Origin: Tomocerus qinae
Taxonomy: Eukaryota > Arthropoda > Collembola > Entomobryomorpha > Tomoceridae
DNA length: 64,000 nucleotides
Direction: 5' to 3'
NCBI GenBank assembly: GCA_020055645.1
Contig: CM034547.1
Coordinates: 49,416,909-49,480,908, forward strand
In this document: piece after piece, positions 1-12,692 of the stretch
Numbering within the stretch: the first letter of the stretch is position 1
How the letters are laid out: each line of letters begins with the position of its first letter
Position numbers and translations under genes: made by a program
Notes under the pieces: model-generated
Told to the model about the DNA's origin: nothing
Databases searched by the model: none
Seen by the model: only the letters and a program-made list of their open reading frames with translations

Positions 1-168
1 TTAAATCTAATCCTAGACAAAAATATCAAGAATGCCAGTAAAACTGCAGCGAACAACATTAGCACCAACTCCCATCCTTCGTCGAATCCACCCAATAACA
101 ATCACAATCAACCCAAGGGACGAAAAGTCATTGGTTTAAAAACTGTCATTGTAGCTGCAAATTGTTAA
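1..168 (+). CDS. 3' end of an unidentified gene (partial, terminal exon)
   Basis: The frame is open from base 1 for 55 codons and closes with TAA at 166-168. The peptide is polar and Asn/His/Pro/Ser-rich (SNPPNNNHNQPKGRK near residues 29-43), then turns hydrophobic and ends VIVAANC. Codon choice and composition look coding, unlike the AT-rich DNA that follows, and an AATAAA lies 115 bases after the stop. I do not recognise the protein. The low-complexity Asn-rich stretch suggests the disordered C-terminus of a larger protein whose other exons lie left of the window. It could instead be an early part of the PDZ gene downstream, but no good GT donor precedes the stop, so a separate gene is more likely. 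A chance open frame cannot be excluded at this length. Confidence 0.45.
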   Translation, partial: LNLILDKNIKNASKTAANNISTNSHPSSNPPNNNHNQPKGRKVIGLKTVIVAANC

Positions 169-282
169 GGGACTATCCGACTAATGTGTTAAATTAACTT
201 TTCAATTTAACCTACCCAAAAACACCTTATGCAGTTCATAAATATTGCTACATGAGCCAGTTAAGCACCGTTGACAAGGAGT

Positions 283-288
283 AATAAA
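283..288 (+). other. Candidate poly(A) signal AATAAA
   Basis: An exact AATAAA hexamer lies 115 bases downstream of the stop of the partial gene at the left edge, a normal distance for a short 3' UTR. AATAAA is common by chance in DNA this AT-rich, so the call depends on the gene call. Confidence 0.3.
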
Positions 289-927
289 TGCAGTAATAAT
301 GTTTGCCAATATTTATTAGGTGATTGATTCACGGACTGCAAATATTAGATTGTTCTAGATTATAAATAATATGTAGAATGTAATATGTTTCTTCTTTCAA
401 TATCATCCCCAATTACAAAGTGTTTCTGAAAAATATTGGATTCTGTTGAGGATCTGGACAGCGGTAATAAGAATAATCTAAATGGCAATTTGTCAAAGAA
501 AGTTTTTTGAACAGTTGTTTTGCAAACGTGGCGTGGGTGTGGGGATGTACACATATGCATACTTAATGGGTTTGTATTTGGTTTAGTGCAGTGTTGTTGG
601 CACTTGAATAGTAGCTATTTACGTATTATGATTTGATTAGAAACGAGAATAAAAGAGGAGACGAAGCGTATTTCCTGATTTGCAGTGTGACATGCATTGT
701 ATGTGTGGACAAGAGAGTGAATGTCTTGAAAAACATACACGCACAGAAATAGGAAAAACTAGAGTTAGAGACAGTACCCGGCAGTTTACTGAAGAGGAAT
801 GGAAGGAAAGCTAGTAGCCTGAGATTTCCAAATTCGTTATGTAGTAATATATACATACAGTGTATTCATTGAGAGAGAACTGAAACGAAAGTTGGAGTCA
901 AAGAAGAAAAAGGATATCAAGGCAAGC

Positions 928-946
928 CAAAGCAAAGCAAAGCAAA
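928..946. repeat. (CAAAG)n pentanucleotide microsatellite
   Basis: Three perfect CAAAG units followed by CAAA, inside a wider purine-rich region with many AAAGC and GAAAG words. It is one of several short pentamer tandem repeats in the window. Confidence 0.7.
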
Positions 947-3900
947 CTAGTATAAGAGAAGCCAAGCGAAAGCAAGAAGAAAGAGAAAATGTTCCGACAA
1001 GGATAGCAAAGTGAGAGAACTAAAATTGAATTGAATAACAGAAGAGAGGAGGACCTATATCTGTGTACATATATCTATGTTATGTAACATGCCTATTACA
1101 GCTGTGTGTGGATCTACTATGCAAGAGGAATTGATATGAAACTGGTTAGACACTCTCTGCTGTGAATGTGGATTCAATGTACATATATGTTGAAAAGGAA
1201 GCTCAACGAAAATCAAATAGGTATCTGTATAGTGTAATTCAAAGTAAGCCCAATAAGCTAACCCAAAAAACAGCTGCATAAATAAGTATGTATGCAAATT
1301 GAGTCGAAAAATACACAGCTGATAGTAGGAGGCACAGAGTACAAACAAGTTAGCAAATACAAATAGTACAGATACAGGGAGGAAGACAAACTAAATTGGA
1401 CAAGGTACTATCCACGAATCACTGATCTGGTATCAAATCCAGTACAAGGTACACTAGGGCTCACATATGTATCGCATTTATTGTAACAACCACTAGTACT
1501 ATAGGTAGATATAGGAATTTTCGATAGGATATGATAATGGTAAATAGAAATGCAAATAAATACCAATATCTTGACTAGGACGGAGTTGACTTGACTAAGT
1601 GTATGTCATAGCACATGAAAGGACAAGATAGTGATCTGTATTTTACTCAGAATGGAAATACTACACCAGGGAATCCTTTTCAAATATAAAAATCAAGTTT
1701 ATGAAACGAATAGACAAGAAACACTGGTTTGCATCTCTTCACAAATAACAAACATAACAGATACGGCTACAGCAATCTTCCCTTATCCTACTAACAAGTC
1801 TCCTTCAACAGTGGCTCCATTTGCAAACACGAAAATAAGCCAGACACATTTCTTTCTACCTGCAACAGACACTTTCACCCAAAGACATCTCATCCTTCTT
1901 ATTTTCTCTCTCGTACTCTGCATCAACCTCCTCCGTAAAAACTACTTCTATAAGAACATCTGTATTCTTTGTGCCAAATCAGTTCCACATTTGCTATCTC
2001 TTTATTCATCTTTGGCCGAGTCTTCAAGTCTTATCTGCATTTTCTTATCTCGACATTGCCATTATGGACGTTATTTGAGCAAAGTTCTGCTCTAGATATT
2101 TACGCATAGACTTTTGTATATAATTGTAAACAAATTCTTATATGATGCATCTAAGGACATGAATGAATACTAACCACAGTTATAATGCCTATATAGACAA
2201 GACTCTTCTAGTACAACTAGTACCATATCATCATATCATAGTGAACAAATAATAAATTCTCACGATCAATCTGAGTGACTGCACTGCAGGACTGAACTGA
2301 ATTGGTTAGCCATATAGTAGAATTCTGTACAGGTGAAAAATGAAGATAGTCAGTTGCCAGCTTTATTGCACTTGGCATCAATGGGAATTCAAAAGTTTTC
2401 GTGTTGTGCAATGCCCAAGTAGGCAGTGAATCTTATACTGGAGTTCTTCATTACAGTCAGATTCAGACAGCGAAATTATCTGCTCGAATTCTACGGCTGG
2501 AGGCACGGGTATTATGTAGGACTATCGGTAAAATTTTGCCTTTTGTGTGTCAAGTCAACTGCCGATGTTATATAGGCACCAATATTTGTGAAATAGAAGC
2601 TTTTCACAGTTGAATACCAAGTAATGTCCTTTCTGTAGATATTACACTTTCAAGAAACAGTTCTTCTACAGGCTTACTTCTATTTAGTTGTGCAATCAAC
2701 AGCCTAACTGTTATCTCTATGCAGCTGTAATATATTATACTTATTTAACTAAGAATATATGTATAAATACTTAGTACTAGATCTCAAGTATGCTACATAC
2801 ATTCTGTGACTCTTTGCTGATTTTCTTTGCCAGATTGAACATATAGAGATAGAGAGGAGGCTGACAGAATTCCAGTGGAGATATCAGTCTCATCTTTAGT
2901 TGCCACTGCCACATCAGCACTATTCTCAATGATGATCAGAGTCATGATAATTCTTGCAGCTCGGCTCGGCTGGCTCGTGCTTGAGTGAAAGCAAGAAATC
3001 TCGTCTGATCATACTTATTGTTAGTCACATGAATACATTCTAGACTTGTTAAAAGACTAAACGAAACCATCTAAATGGACCCGATACTATAGCTGATCTC
3101 CCACATTTATAGTACAGACACGCAATGAGGTACACACACGTAAACTGCACAATATTATACGTGTAAAGATAATACACCAGATTTTCCATTTCACTATACA
3201 GTGCAGTGTAATATTAAAGTGTCTGTGTAAGTATCAACGTTGAAAGTACAGCATGATAATGCATAGGATAGGAAGCCAAGTGAACACTGCCGACATGTTG
3301 TGATATCGTGTTGGCTTGTGGATTCACTCTTCACCATTACTACTCCTCTGCCACCACGCTACATCACACCACCACCGTATTCAACTCCCAAGTGGAAATG
3401 AATAGGAGAAAGTCAGAGAAAGTAATGAGATTCTAAGAGTTTCGTGCATAAACTAAGTCTGACTGTCTGTATTCTCTCTGTTCTACTGCTCTGTTACATT
3501 ACATCAAGTCACTGCCCTTAGATTACTCACGAATGTGCTATTACAATATCTTTAGAGATACCAACCTATTCTACTATTAATGTGAACGTGGAACAACCAA
3601 ACTCTACCAAACCATTCTCAATTTGCTCTACTATCTTTTTCTACAAAAAAATTCTTCTCTTCTCTACACTTAACACATCATGAAATAACGCAAGACAAAA
3701 TAAATTCACAGTTGTTAGCAGTACAACTCAAGTGAAAACTATCAAGATCTAGTACTTCTTTCTATACAATACTACTAACTCACTATCAAATACCTAGCAA
3801 TCTTACAAATATTTTAGTGTCTCCACATAGTACATACCGAACTTAAGTGGAGGAGAATGTACTCAAAAACTAAAGTACCCTATTTCTAACTAAGTATCTA

Positions 3901-4511
3901 CCAAAGACAGTTCCGATGTTCTTTCTTTATGTAGATATCCGTACATTGAACGATCAGTGTAAAACGAGGAAGCAACCAAAGGGTCGTACAGGAAATCGCA
4001 TAATAAATCAAGAAATAAATTATTGAGCATTGTGGGGATTAGTTTGGCTTATGTAGCCAACAACATCTAAGATTCACTCAAACGACCATTTCCAGACAAG
4101 AAATTCCTACCGAGAAAAAACTATTTCACTCCACTATATACAATTACATTTCGAGCATTTTAACAACTCAATGCCTACCTATTAAATAATAATTGCAGAA
4201 ATTAGAGATACTTACAAATCGATATGTTTCGACTTTGGATTATTATAGACTTGACTAAGTAAGAGTGACAGTGACTACGAATTATCATTACTTCCAACTT
4301 CAAATAAAAGATATCCAATATGGCAAGTGTCAACGAAAGTCATATTGGGTAATGAAATGGTAACTTTTATCTTGTTAGCAAATATTTAGCTGACTTAACT
4401 ACCAAAAACGACTATACTATCTGAACTGCGGGGCGATATAACAAAAGAGAAAACAAACGAATGGATGAACAGTTTTAAGCCATCGGTTTTTGTTCTTCGT
4501 AAGCACTTTAG

Positions 4512-4725
4512 CACCTGGACAACTACTGTCCATTTCGCGGCGACATTACAAGCGCAGACACCATTCAGGGTTTGTCTGCTTCATTTTTTAAGGAATCCAT
4601 CCTGGAACCGTGTTATGTATACCAGGTGCTTGACTTGACCCTTCTGGAGCCCACCGCTATGGTCGATTTGGGAGGATATGTTATCATTATTGTGGAAACA
4701 AAAGACAAAAAGATCAAGTTGTATG
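4512..4725 (+). CDS. Candidate exon A, immediately N-terminal to the PDZ core
   Basis: This is a 214-nt open segment, clearly richer in G+C than its surroundings and with good codon structure. It starts after a TAG that is in frame but would be removed as the acceptor (tract TTTTTGTTCTTCGTAAGCA, AG at 4510-4511), and ends at donor G|GTACGT. Entry is phase 0 and exit phase 1, matching the phase 1 entry of exons B and X. The peptide begins HLDNYCPFRGD, includes IQGLSASFFK and LEPCYVYQVLDLTLLEP, and ends VDLGGYVIIIVETKDKKIKLY plus a split Gly. Joined to B, the YVIIIVET and KIKLY segments could form early PDZ strands before SPAD, though hydrophobic spacing is not ideal and no classic GLGF loop is obvious. 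I do not recognise the rest. The 29.6 kb gap to B makes membership uncertain; additional exons may lie between. Confidence 0.5.
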
Positions 4726-6796
4726 GTACGTCATCTCATATCATCATTTTCCTAGAATAAATCTCCGAGATTTATCCTTACGTAGTAAAATTAGATTTTT
4801 ATTGAATTTCTTGCTCAACGTCACCAGCAAAACATAGAGAAAAGCTTAAATAATGCATTTAGATTAAAATAGATAAGTAAATTCAAGAGACTTGATTGAT
4901 AATTTAAGCTAGTTTGGAAAAAAATTTGAAAGAAATAAATTTGAAGTAGTTATGCATTTACAAAATAGTACCACCGATTTTAATGTTCTACGTTGGTATG
5001 TACATGGGTACGTATCCTTCATTCCGGTAAGCTGTAAGCAAATATGATGGGTGAGATTTTAAGCTTGTATCTGGATAGGGTAATTGGAATTAAAAGTCAT
5101 CCAAGCATAGTACAATCCCAATAAGTTACAAATTAAGATTCTTGAGACACCACTATAGGATGTAGTCATGTAGGCAGGTTAGACAGAGTTATTAAATTTC
5201 TAAGAATCCTATTTAGTGTTTAGAATCAATAAACTTTAAATGAAATTCAGTACGATATTGTCACTTGACCTCTCTGTGCAATACGAATATTATTAATATC
5301 CCCGTCAGAACGTATCAATTTCACAACTGTGTATTCTTGCTACTTAAGTATGCAAATATTACAGCCCGTATATTGGAGGGTCGTTTTCTCCTCCGCTTTT
5401 CTTCTTCTTAGACAAGCTACCTCCTAGCTTCTGTCGCTCTATATTCCCTAGACTCTATTATACAACGTGGTTTATATTCACAATTCAGATATGTATCTTT
5501 GTTGTACAAGATATTCATATAGAAGTTTTACCTTAAAATCACGACTTGTTTGTAAAGTCTACATCTTTACAACCCTGTTGGTTCCTACAATGCATACAAT
5601 AACTATCTACGAAGAAATTGAGCATCCCTTGGGGGGAACATTGTACGGAAATTGGTTTCTATTTTCGGGGAAATCGGTTTATGTGTTTTACTTTTCCTGT
5701 AAAATGCCAAGGAAAGTTCTCCATCTCTAGACATTATTGCATTTACTAGACATGAATGCATGAATGTATGGATCTATCTGCCTGTAGTATACTTTTGTTT
5801 TTCTATCGAGTCCATTTTAACAGAACATTACAATCCACGGATATACTAAACTCACCGTTCAACTCAATTAGTTTTGTGTGTGTCAGTTTAGAAATTCAAT
5901 TCTACACTATGGTGTTGTGCTGTGAGGGGACCAGCAATGATCTCATTCTATTAAATATGTAGCTCCTTACTACATCATTTATTACGGCTAAAATGGATTC
6001 ACTAAAATAGAAGAAGTGAAAATGTCAGTGAAATATGGCTACTTGTTACAGGTTTTCAGTTCTTCTTGTGCATTGTTATTAGCGTAAAGAGAAACTTTTA
6101 GGCTGATTAGATTCGCATTATAACATTTAATCCTTGTCCTCCCCAAGTGTAAGCATGCATCAAAAAGCACATTTTTATAAAATAGAAGATAGGCTTTTAT
6201 AAGACCCTTTTAAGGAAGGCGCATATTCGATAATATGAAAAATTTCTGGCGATTTTTTACTAAAGACCCAAATCGGTCAAATTCAATACGATTTGGTCCA
6301 ATTCAGTCTACTTTGGCCCAAATTGTATTTTTTTAAAGTTAATGCTACGCATAGCTTAGTAGTTTGTTTCTTTATGAAAAATGTGTTATGTAAACGTTTG
6401 TGACTTTTGGCAAGCTATCTATTGCGTACAACAACCACACATAGAAAAATCTCCGATTATTATAATAGGCCACCAGTACAGCTAAGCTGCTGAATTTCAG
6501 AAAACTTAGGCATCAATATAGAATTTAATTTCGAAATATGCTAATGTAAACCGGTGTTTTATGTAATAAACATTGCATAAGCGATTGACTATTGCAGTAA
6601 AAAGCAGCAACTTCCATAGCATTCAACATAGAGTAGCTTTGTTTTATTGTGATGATAGCCATTTTAGTGAGACCCAACCTTTACAACTAAAACCTTACGT
6701 AGGCCAAGACAGCAGACAGAACACACCACATCAATTAAAACTCCTTATGCAATTGATTGCTATTAAATACAGATTACTAATTATTAAAAATTTTCA

Positions 6797-6819
6797 CGAT
6801 CATTGTGTGAATGATCGTT
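6797..6819. repeat. Perfect hairpin, 9 bp stem, 5 nt loop
   Basis: ACGATCATT pairs perfectly with AATGATCGT across a GTGTG loop. There is no T-run or gene next to it to suggest a function, and perfect 9 bp hairpins are expected a few times in 64 kb. Confidence 0.6.
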
Positions 6820-8705
6820 TTAATTTATTTTTAGCATCCGTAGTTAATATGAGTATGTATGAGAACCAATAAATTGTAAGCTAGTGACACTTTAGGTCTG
6901 AAGAATCGGTGATGGTAAGTTTCGTCATGAATGAAAGACTATTGTTTTCAAGAAAAACAGACAATGGCATTTTCTGATATCCGTTGCTTCTTTGTTTGTA
7001 GAAAAACTATTTATCTGAGCTCACCCGCTGGGTAGTGTTATCTCTCGTTTGTCTTTAAGACTTTGTATAAGGAGATGTAAGGTAGGAGTTAGGAGTAGAT
7101 AGTCAGTTTCAATAAGAGAAGAAATGAGAATACTTTCGAGTAAAGTTGCTTATATTAACCTAAAACTCTGTACTGGTTCATGTGTCCCAAATGCCTCTTT
7201 CTACGGTTTACGTTTAGACTTTAGTTTTCCATGAGGCAACATTTTCTTGTTAACGAGATGTTTTTATTTCATTTTGTATAGAAAGTCTGTCTACTATAAA
7301 CAATGGAGTACCTAAACAGAAGTTTAATATGGATATATATATAGTAGGATGAATAAATGAAACCAAATGATTACTATACAATTACACTATCTTAAAAACG
7401 AAGCGAAGAACATGACAATATTCCATTTCCTTTGGTATTCACAATAATAAAGAACTGACAATGAGACAGAAACTAATGAAATGATATTACACTGGAGGAA
7501 ATGCAAATCCGATTCAACACTTCTGCATGCTACAGAAAATCTTAACTTTTACTGAGATCATGAATCTAATTATTAATTAACAGTTTGTTTTCGAATGCAT
7601 TAGTAGTCGTAGCTCAAGTGTAGTACGTGGTGGCAGTCTCCAGCATCCTTCTTTCCTCCTTCCTAGTAAAATTCTTGAATTAAAAGATTATTAATGACTC
7701 TCTGCTGTACTACTTAAATTATAATGCAAGAACATTATACTGCCTACGCTGTTTTCCCACCAACCCGAAACCCTCTATAGGTATCTCCCCCAATGTTAAG
7801 TCGGTACTTGTATGAATGATGAAGTGAATATAAATATCTAGCTAATAAGCCAGACTGCATGTTATTTACATTTTAAGTGTACTATCTACTTATGCTTTAC
7901 AACAACACAGGTCACACTTATCATCCTACTATTTGCATATCCCATCGGAATTCAGAAATATTTTCTACATTACTTTCTTTTACACATTTTCGCTTTAAGT
8001 AATTTTTTGAACTTAGAAATGCATTTAGTGTTTAAGTCAAAACAAGATACTAATCTTTCTTCGTGTGAGAAATGCTGTCATCATTTTATTCCCTTTATTC
8101 GCGAATACTACTCATTCTTATTTTGGGGAAAAATGAAATCATGGTCAAGAAGTGTTTGCCCTGGGAAAGTTTTGTAAAATTTTTGCTCTACGATTTAATT
8201 ACTTACTACATAAACAAATAATCTGCTACCTGCTGGTGCATTCACGTATTTAATACCGCGTGTTTGCATTAGAAACGAGGAAATCTTAATTTGTGCTTTT
8301 AAGTAGTCTGGCAACATGCTTTCAGTGCAAGTTATGGAAAACTTAGCATAACAGCATAAGTAGTGTTTTAGAATTTACCTTGAAAACCTATCCGAATCGT
8401 GCTTAATTCTTTTGTCTATACACTTACTATATATAAATATTCGTGAAAACCTCTTTTGATTAAGTTGAGAATTAGAGAGAAAGCCATAAAAGGAATTTTC
8501 TAGCTATTTATACAAAAGCCCACCGCGCTCTTCAGAAAGTAAGCTGAGTTTTTCCTATCGTAACACAGTGGACGACTGTAGAATTGTATTGTATTGCAAG
8601 TAGCACTAGCAGAGTTGGCAATTATTGACTTTCACTCTCGGCTTTTTCAGCTCTTTCACTTCTCAGTCAAGTCAGTCTACTTTAGTCTATATTTTGCTCT
8701 CTCTG

Positions 8706-8906
8706 CAGTGGCGTCTCCAGTCCGTTTTAGCAGACCAAAATATTTAACCTCAATTGTCTTTCTTACCTTTTTCGAAATCCTTTGGGACACTATAAACTTA
8801 AAAAACAGCAATAAAAATAGTACGTCAATCAACAATGCAAAATAATAATTGTTTTTGACGGGGAAAGTGAAACTTTCTCCGTTTTCCCTGTTTTGCTACG
8901 CCACTG
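8706..8906. mobile_element. MITE-like element with hAT-type CAGTGGCGT termini
   Basis: The left end reads CAGTGGCGTCTCCAGT and the right end TTTTGCTACGCCACTG, giving a perfect 9 bp terminal inverted repeat (CAGTGGCGT/ACGCCACTG) about 200 bp apart; base 12 also matches. CAG-GGCG-type termini are typical of hAT-superfamily DNA transposons and the non-autonomous elements derived from them. The interior is AT-rich and encodes no transposase. The right third contains a GGGGAAAGTGAAACTTTCTCC inverted sequence at about 8861-8881. I do not see the 8 bp target-site duplication expected for a recent hAT insertion: the left flank is TCTCTCTG and the right flank GATGGTGT. The copy is therefore old, or the boundaries are wrong, or the inverted ends are chance. 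Confidence 0.45.
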
Positions 8907-9952
8907 GATGGTGTGCTCTTATTCCACTCTGTCTCAAATGAAATCACTATCAGATGATACTTTCTTCTCTTGACTCTGCCTTTCAGTGAGTGACTTGACT
9001 AGAACGGTTAGGTTTGGGCAGACGATAAGCAAGATAGTTGAGCAGGAGAGTGTAGAGTAGGAGTTGTAGTGTATTGCATGTGGAATATTGCTCTGGAATT
9101 GGCTCAACGAACTAAGAGAGAAGTCTTCCTATGTAAAGTTTTTAAAAGAGTACATATCTAAAGGGCATCTCTGTCCTAACTAATATACTGCAGACAGAAT
9201 AATACAGCTACGAATAAAAGCTTCTCCCACTCCTACTAATCGTTAGCTCCATTCTCTCTCTATTTACTGTTCACGAGTACACATTTGTTATGCTTCCCTC
9301 TTGACTCACACATTTCCAAATTTCCAACCCAACCGACGAGACTCGACTTCGCCCAAGCAGAACACAATTTCATCCATTTCCTCTATCTAACTACTATAAT
9401 GGCCCGTTCACATGTACAATGCTAACTACGTACATATTTAATATAAATGTATTGATACTAACCTAAGTGATTTCGTCTTCTACCAATATTTTACATTACA
9501 AAGTAGGGCCACATTCCTCCTCATCCTCTGTGTACATGACACACATACTTCACTTCTATTCCCCAAATCTACTACTCCTATCTCTCTGCCCAAATGGATT
9601 TACTCCTTTCTCTTCTACAATATCCCTCCAGGAGAACACAATCTCATTTTCAAATCATTGTAAACGTTAATTTAGACTCAACATACACGTATTTCCTCCT
9701 CTTCCATTCATCCTTTTAGAACGGGGAATTGAAATGGAGTCTTTAAATCATGAATGATCGTTTTGTAATGCAGTTGATTGAATTTAGAACATGATTTTTG
9801 ACCTAAATTCTCACTTCTGTAAACTATTCTTCATACCTATTCTATTATAAAAGTTTCGGTAATGTATTTTTAAGAAAATTACCCATTTTATGTAGTGTTG
9901 AAAGTACTGGAGTCCGAGTGTTATTTTCTCTTCTCGATTTTATTGTACAATT

Positions 9953-10072
9953 ATGGAATCAACTCTAAATAATACTTTTATTGAAGATGATCCTGTAACT
10001 TTAATGTTTACAGTCAATGTAATGGTCAGTTTCATATCAGCAAGAACATCACGACTTCTTTGTTTACTTTAA
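9953..10072 (+). pseudogene. Short coding-like fragment, copy 1 of a diverged pair
   Basis: A 39-codon frame (MESTLNNTFIEDDPVTLMF...) shares a 14-base identical stretch (ATGATCCTGTAACT at 9987-10000) and then TACAGTCAAT (10009-10018) with the region at 21247-21299. The two blocks are 21 bases further apart in the other copy, a whole number of codons. Both copies keep the same reading frame, giving DPVTL, then TVN, a V or I, then M. Similarity then continues weakly to GCAAG. The pattern suggests two diverged copies of one coding unit, such as a transposon or gene-family fragment. I do not recognise the protein. Confidence 0.3.
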
Positions 10073-12680
10073 GCAACTACCGTATATTACATTGTCTGAT
10101 TTGGGATTGTATTCAGTGTAGAATGAAAATAGAATGTTAAAGCTGGCCGTCATGTTCTCGATATTATCTTAATATGGGTTCTCTGTCTCTGGCAGTCGAC
10201 TGTCATAGAATTCCCTGCCATCTTATTAATATTTGTATTATCTTGAGAATAGAAGACAGTTTCCTCCAGCAAACATCTTACCTTTTTAGCAGCATGAATT
10301 TTTCATGTGACTATGGATTGATAATAATGGTAATAGTATTAGTGTGTGGATTACAGTAGTATATAGTGGTTATATAGTTGTGTCTGGGTACATCGCATTG
10401 TTGTTCAGTTCAGTGTGCTCTTGTGTGTGGATGTTTCCAATGTAGGTACTAGTCAAGTACCAGCATTGCATTTTATAATATCCGTAATAAATAGGGAGAC
10501 GTGTAGGGAGTATAGGGAGAATTCTTGTAGAAGCAGTAATGCGTGTAGCTAAGTAGGATTCTGAGTTTATTCTAGGTACATTAGATTGGTTGAAGAATTC
10601 GATTCGAACTAGTCAATTCAGCTTCCTCGTCCTTTCTATTCATATGTAGTCATTCGACTGAAAATCCACGGAAAACCCATCAACCCGGCCAGTAAGGATG
10701 AATGACTATGGTGCTCAAAAGTGCACACAAATTTCTCGAGTTGCAAAGAAAAGTACTAAGTCTGCAGTCTGTTTCTCATCTTTTTGTTACATTTAGCAGG
10801 GCCCTAAGTACTCGGGAGTTACTACATATGAAGAATAGTAGTAGTTGGAGCTATTCTTAGTAGTGAGTATGAAATAAGACGCTTTTGGCCATGTCATGTC
10901 TTTTTTGCATCACATCGGCTCAGCCAGCTCAGGTTCCTTCCTCCGCTCTGCTCACCAGCTTTTCCTTTCGCTTCCATTTTCTCCATTTTGATGGCTGAGT
11001 GAAAAATGAATTTCGATTGCACAAATGGATATTCCAGCATTATATCTATCTCTGCCCGTCTTTACAATTCCAATGCTATTTGTTCAGTGACAACATTGGA
11101 AACGGAGGATGGATACCTAGATAATTATTATTAGACCATTCACGCAATGTCCGGGTAATAATTTAGGATGGTCCTAGAAGGGAATAACTCAATAACATAT
11201 ATCCCTTAAGGGTTTCACAAGGATAGTCAAAACCCTAGAGACATCCTTCAGGACAAACAGCAAATAAATAATGTTCTTTAGCTTCGGAATGGTTAGCTTC
11301 ACTAAAAATTGACAGTATCTGTAGCAAATGGTACCAAGTTAAATAATATTAGCCCAACTCAAAGCAGAATATTAGATTTGGATGATTTTGGCTGTGAAAT
11401 TGGAAAAGTTTACTAAATTCAATCTCTGAAACTCTTTTAAGATATTTTAGGGCACTTCTCCCACCTTAACTTTAAGTTTAGCTGTTAGTTTCTCCATTTC
11501 CCGAATAATTTCACTGCTAGCCATTTAGAATCTAAATGCTAAGTCAAGGAAATAATCTACATAGTTGAAGATTTGTCTACATACCGATGCTGTCTATAAA
11601 TGGTACTTTCCTTGTGTAAGAAAAAAATGTTATCTCCTAGCATTTGAAGTTATTCTTAGCTTTAACAATGGTAGGCATTCCCTTGTCCTATTCAACTTTA
11701 TTTACAGCCTCATTTAAAAGTCCATTTCCTACTTGTTGTGAGAAAAGTTGCTCTTGATAGTTTCTTTGACTTTTAAAATGCCTTTTGTCGGAATTCATGA
11801 TTCTTATTGTTAGTTTTCCCTTTTCACAGCTGAAAGCATGACCATTTGTAATTTACTACTGTTTTACACTTTCCAAAGTAGTACCCATGTAGTTGAAGTT
11901 TTATCTGGGACCTAATTGGACTTATTAGGTTTTTGGCCGAGTTCGACGGAGCTCGAATATGTGGCACGTATTGTTAGTGTGTTAATAAGATGTAGTTGAA
12001 TGGAATGTTGTATTGAATGTTTAATATACAAGGGGAGCTATGTAGTAAAACCAAACAGTGCATGAGGCTATTGTGTCAAATTGATAGAAGGGGGAAGGAA
12101 AGACGGCCTTGAGGGAAGTAATAGTAAAAGTGAAAGCAAAAGGCATAAAATCAGAGATAGTTGTTCGATTCCGGCAGCTCGAAGGATCTAGTCAGTTGCA
12201 GAGTTACGGATAAATTCTTTAGCTGCGCTGTGAATCGAAAGAAGTGAATATACTACACGCACCTCGATACAAGTGTATAGTGACCTAATACTAGTACCTC
12301 TACGAAGTATCCATAGCCTAAAAATGGCGTTTTGCGTTTGATGCTCTACTTTTGTTGCGTGTCCAGCCTACAAAAACGGACTATTAACAAAGTGAACTTG
12401 ATGACTGCTGTGGGCGTTAAAAGAATTATGTATGTGCAAATTTTACCAATAGAATCTAATAAATCTGCGGGTTTATCCGTGGGATTTTATCCCAGAACCA
12501 ATTTTAATCGCATTTGTATGTGGCACTTGTGGTATACGCAAATCTATATAGAGTTATTAACCTATAGATTCCTATAGGTATTGCAAAGGTATGCCATTTA
12601 AGATTGCATTACAAATATTGCTATAAGGGGTGAGTAGTTATAGTCCTTTTCTATTGATTGCTACTCTGAGATGTGTTACG

Positions 12681-12692
12681 ATGCCATGGCAT
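12681..12692. repeat. 12 bp perfect palindrome ATGCCATGGCAT
   Basis: Self-complementary over 12 bases and immediately followed by GGCAT, so the half-site is present three times. A 12 bp palindrome is expected by chance in a window this size. Confidence 0.5.

Larger units (their letters stand above)
169..4511. other. Non-coding stretch between the left-edge gene and exon A
   Basis: I find no convincing exon here. It contains a purine-rich tract (about 850-1020) with a (CAAAG)n repeat. A pyrimidine-rich tract (about 1740-1960) happens to be open for 154 codons from 1631 but looks like biased composition rather than a gene. A GC-rich patch at 2958-2980 repeats a GCTCG/CGGCT pentamer. If exon A belongs to the PDZ gene, its promoter and first exon may lie here, but nothing identifies them. 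Confidence 0.5.

Noticed and set aside
1631-2095. 154-codon open frame on the + strand with a hydrophobic stretch
   Set aside because: It begins at a non-ATG codon and sits in a pyrimidine-rich tract that depletes stop codons. No splice context or recognisable domain; a frame this long is only mildly unexpected in 64 kb at this composition.
12168-12185. TGTTCGATTCC, resembling a tRNA T-arm
   Set aside because: The flanking bases do not form a 5 bp T stem, and no anticodon or acceptor stem is found upstream.
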